NCBI GenBank assembly: GCA_023433305.1
Contig: JAEZCZ010000021.1
Span: 1-64,000, forward strand
Source: Pseudomonadota bacterium
Lineage (GTDB): Bacteria > Pseudomonadota > Alphaproteobacteria > Sphingomonadales > Sphingomonadaceae
DNA length: 64,000 bases
Direction of reading: 5' to 3'
The notes beneath the pieces were generated by a model. The model was not told the origin of the DNA, did not search any database, and was given only the letters and a program-made list of their open reading frames with translations. This document shows, piece by piece, positions 63,459-64,000 of this stretch. Position numbers and translations under genes: made by a program. How positions within the stretch are numbered: the stretch's first letter is position 1; every line of letters starts with the position of its first letter.

Positions 63459-64000
63459 ATGGAATTGAGCCTCCCAGGCTTGCCCGATTTCACTCCCGAC
63501 ATCCCCCTCGACCGGCACGCACGCGAAACCGTGCGTTTGCTGTCGAGCGGAGGGGACGAGCGCATCGTCCTCGATCCCAAGACCGGGCTAAACAAGTACT
63601 TTTCAGGTCCTTATCCGCGTGCGGTGCGGGCGTTTGCCTCGTCGACGGCGAACGACATGTCGCGCGCGGCCTTTGAGCGGGCGATGGAACTCGCGGCCGC
63701 TCCGGTGGAACCTTATTCGATCCGGCTCGAAGCTTTGCGGGATCGAATCAGGGGGGCCTACAAGCTCGGCAAAGAATGCCGAATCGTGTTCGCTCCCTCG
63801 GGAACCGACCTCGAGTATGTGGCGCTGGCAGCCGCGGCCCGCGGAAGCAGCGGGGGAATCCACAACATCCTGCTCGGCGCCGACGAGGTCGGCAGCGGGT
63901 GCCGGCTTTCCGCCCATGGAATGTATTTCGCGCCAACGACCGGCTGCGGGGTTGCCGTTACGCCGGGCGAGCGAGTCGCGGGGCTAGAGCAGGTCAGCCT
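63459..64000 (+). CDS. Possibly PLP-dependent transferase-like protein (3' end outside window)
   Basis: The ATG at 63459 opens a frame with no stop up to the window edge (180 codons). The N-terminal 180 residues show DPKTGLNKYFSGPYPRAVRA near residue 42, RIVFAPSGTDLEYVALAAAA near residue 107 and ILLGADEVGSGCRLSAHGMY near residue 137. APSGTDLEYV resembles the cofactor-phosphate-binding turn of fold-I PLP enzymes (group II decarboxylase and cysteine desulfurase relatives). The PLP lysine would be further on. It is paired divergently with the ATP-grasp gene, suggesting a two-enzyme pathway. Confidence 0.65.
   Translation, partial: MELSLPGLPDFTPDIPLDRHARETVRLLSSGGDERIVLDPKTGLNKYFSGPYPRAVRAFASSTANDMSRAAFERAMELAAAPVEPYSIRLEALRDRIRGAYKLGKECRIVFAPSGTDLEYVALAAAARGSSGGIHNILLGADEVGSGCRLSAHGMYFAPTTGCGVAVTPGERVAGLEQVS

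Overview
The window is GC-rich and almost fully coding. It looks like a chromosomal segment of an alphaproteobacterium, most likely Sphingomonadales (Erythrobacter/Novosphingobium-like). The grounds are the XrtA (exosortase A)/PEP-CTERM exopolysaccharide gene set in its sphingomonad form, a GTTC-N7-GTTC type LexA box, a candidate EcfG-type stress promoter, a TonB-dependent receptor with an export partner, and the glycine-cleavage operon layout. I saw no tRNA, rRNA, CRISPR array, insertion sequence or phage gene. All family assignments come from reading motifs; no database search was run.

Layout. 1-4785: the 3' part of a CEMIP/TMEM2-like beta-helix protein followed by a TonB-dependent receptor. 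5094-9789: tandem glycine riboswitch and gcvT-gcvH-gcvPA-gcvPB. 9809-10662: two small envelope proteins, one behind a candidate EcfG promoter. 10764-17362: first exopolysaccharide block (initiating sugar transferase, PrsK sensor kinase, PrsR sigma-54 activator, PrsT TPR protein). 17404-22833: housekeeping transport and metabolism (BASS-type transporter, DUF475 membrane protein, panB, amino-acid permease, PPOX-fold protein). 22885-25173: a LexA-controlled imuA-imuB mutagenesis cassette in which imuB is cut by an in-frame TAG and dnaE2 is absent. 25249-36594: moaB, lytic transglycosylase, uracil-DNA-glycosylase-like protein, ETF-ubiquinone oxidoreductase, ispE, N-formylglutamate amidohydrolase, ilvD, a lipoprotein, nnr, an RlmD-like RNA methyltransferase and an AT-richer orphan.

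36704-42199: second exopolysaccharide block, two divergent operons holding an acyl carrier protein, an AMP-forming ligase, a PLP decarboxylase, two alpha/beta-hydrolase-like proteins and an acyltransferase. 42399-44960: a bd/CIO-type quinol oxidase with a 40-residue DUF2474-type partner. 45231-47062: a zinc alcohol dehydrogenase and an SRPBCC protein. 47436-59614: third exopolysaccharide block, ten closely packed genes from the outer-membrane export lipoprotein to XrtA and an asparagine-synthase-like amidotransferase. 59619-64000: zapE, sdhB, a methyltransferase, and a divergent pair formed by an ATP-grasp ligase and a partial, possibly PLP-dependent protein cut by the window edge.

The three exopolysaccharide blocks probably work as one system. 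Block 1 starts the glycan on its lipid carrier and senses and regulates. Block 2 supplies an acyl or amino substituent by unknown ACP-linked chemistry. Block 3 polymerises, exports and modifies the glycan and processes PEP-CTERM proteins through XrtA. The least explained items are the block-2 chemistry, the exosortase without an EpsI (DUF3485) domain, the ATP-grasp pair at the right edge, and a bipartite intergenic element found twice (19561-19693 and 61568-61701).
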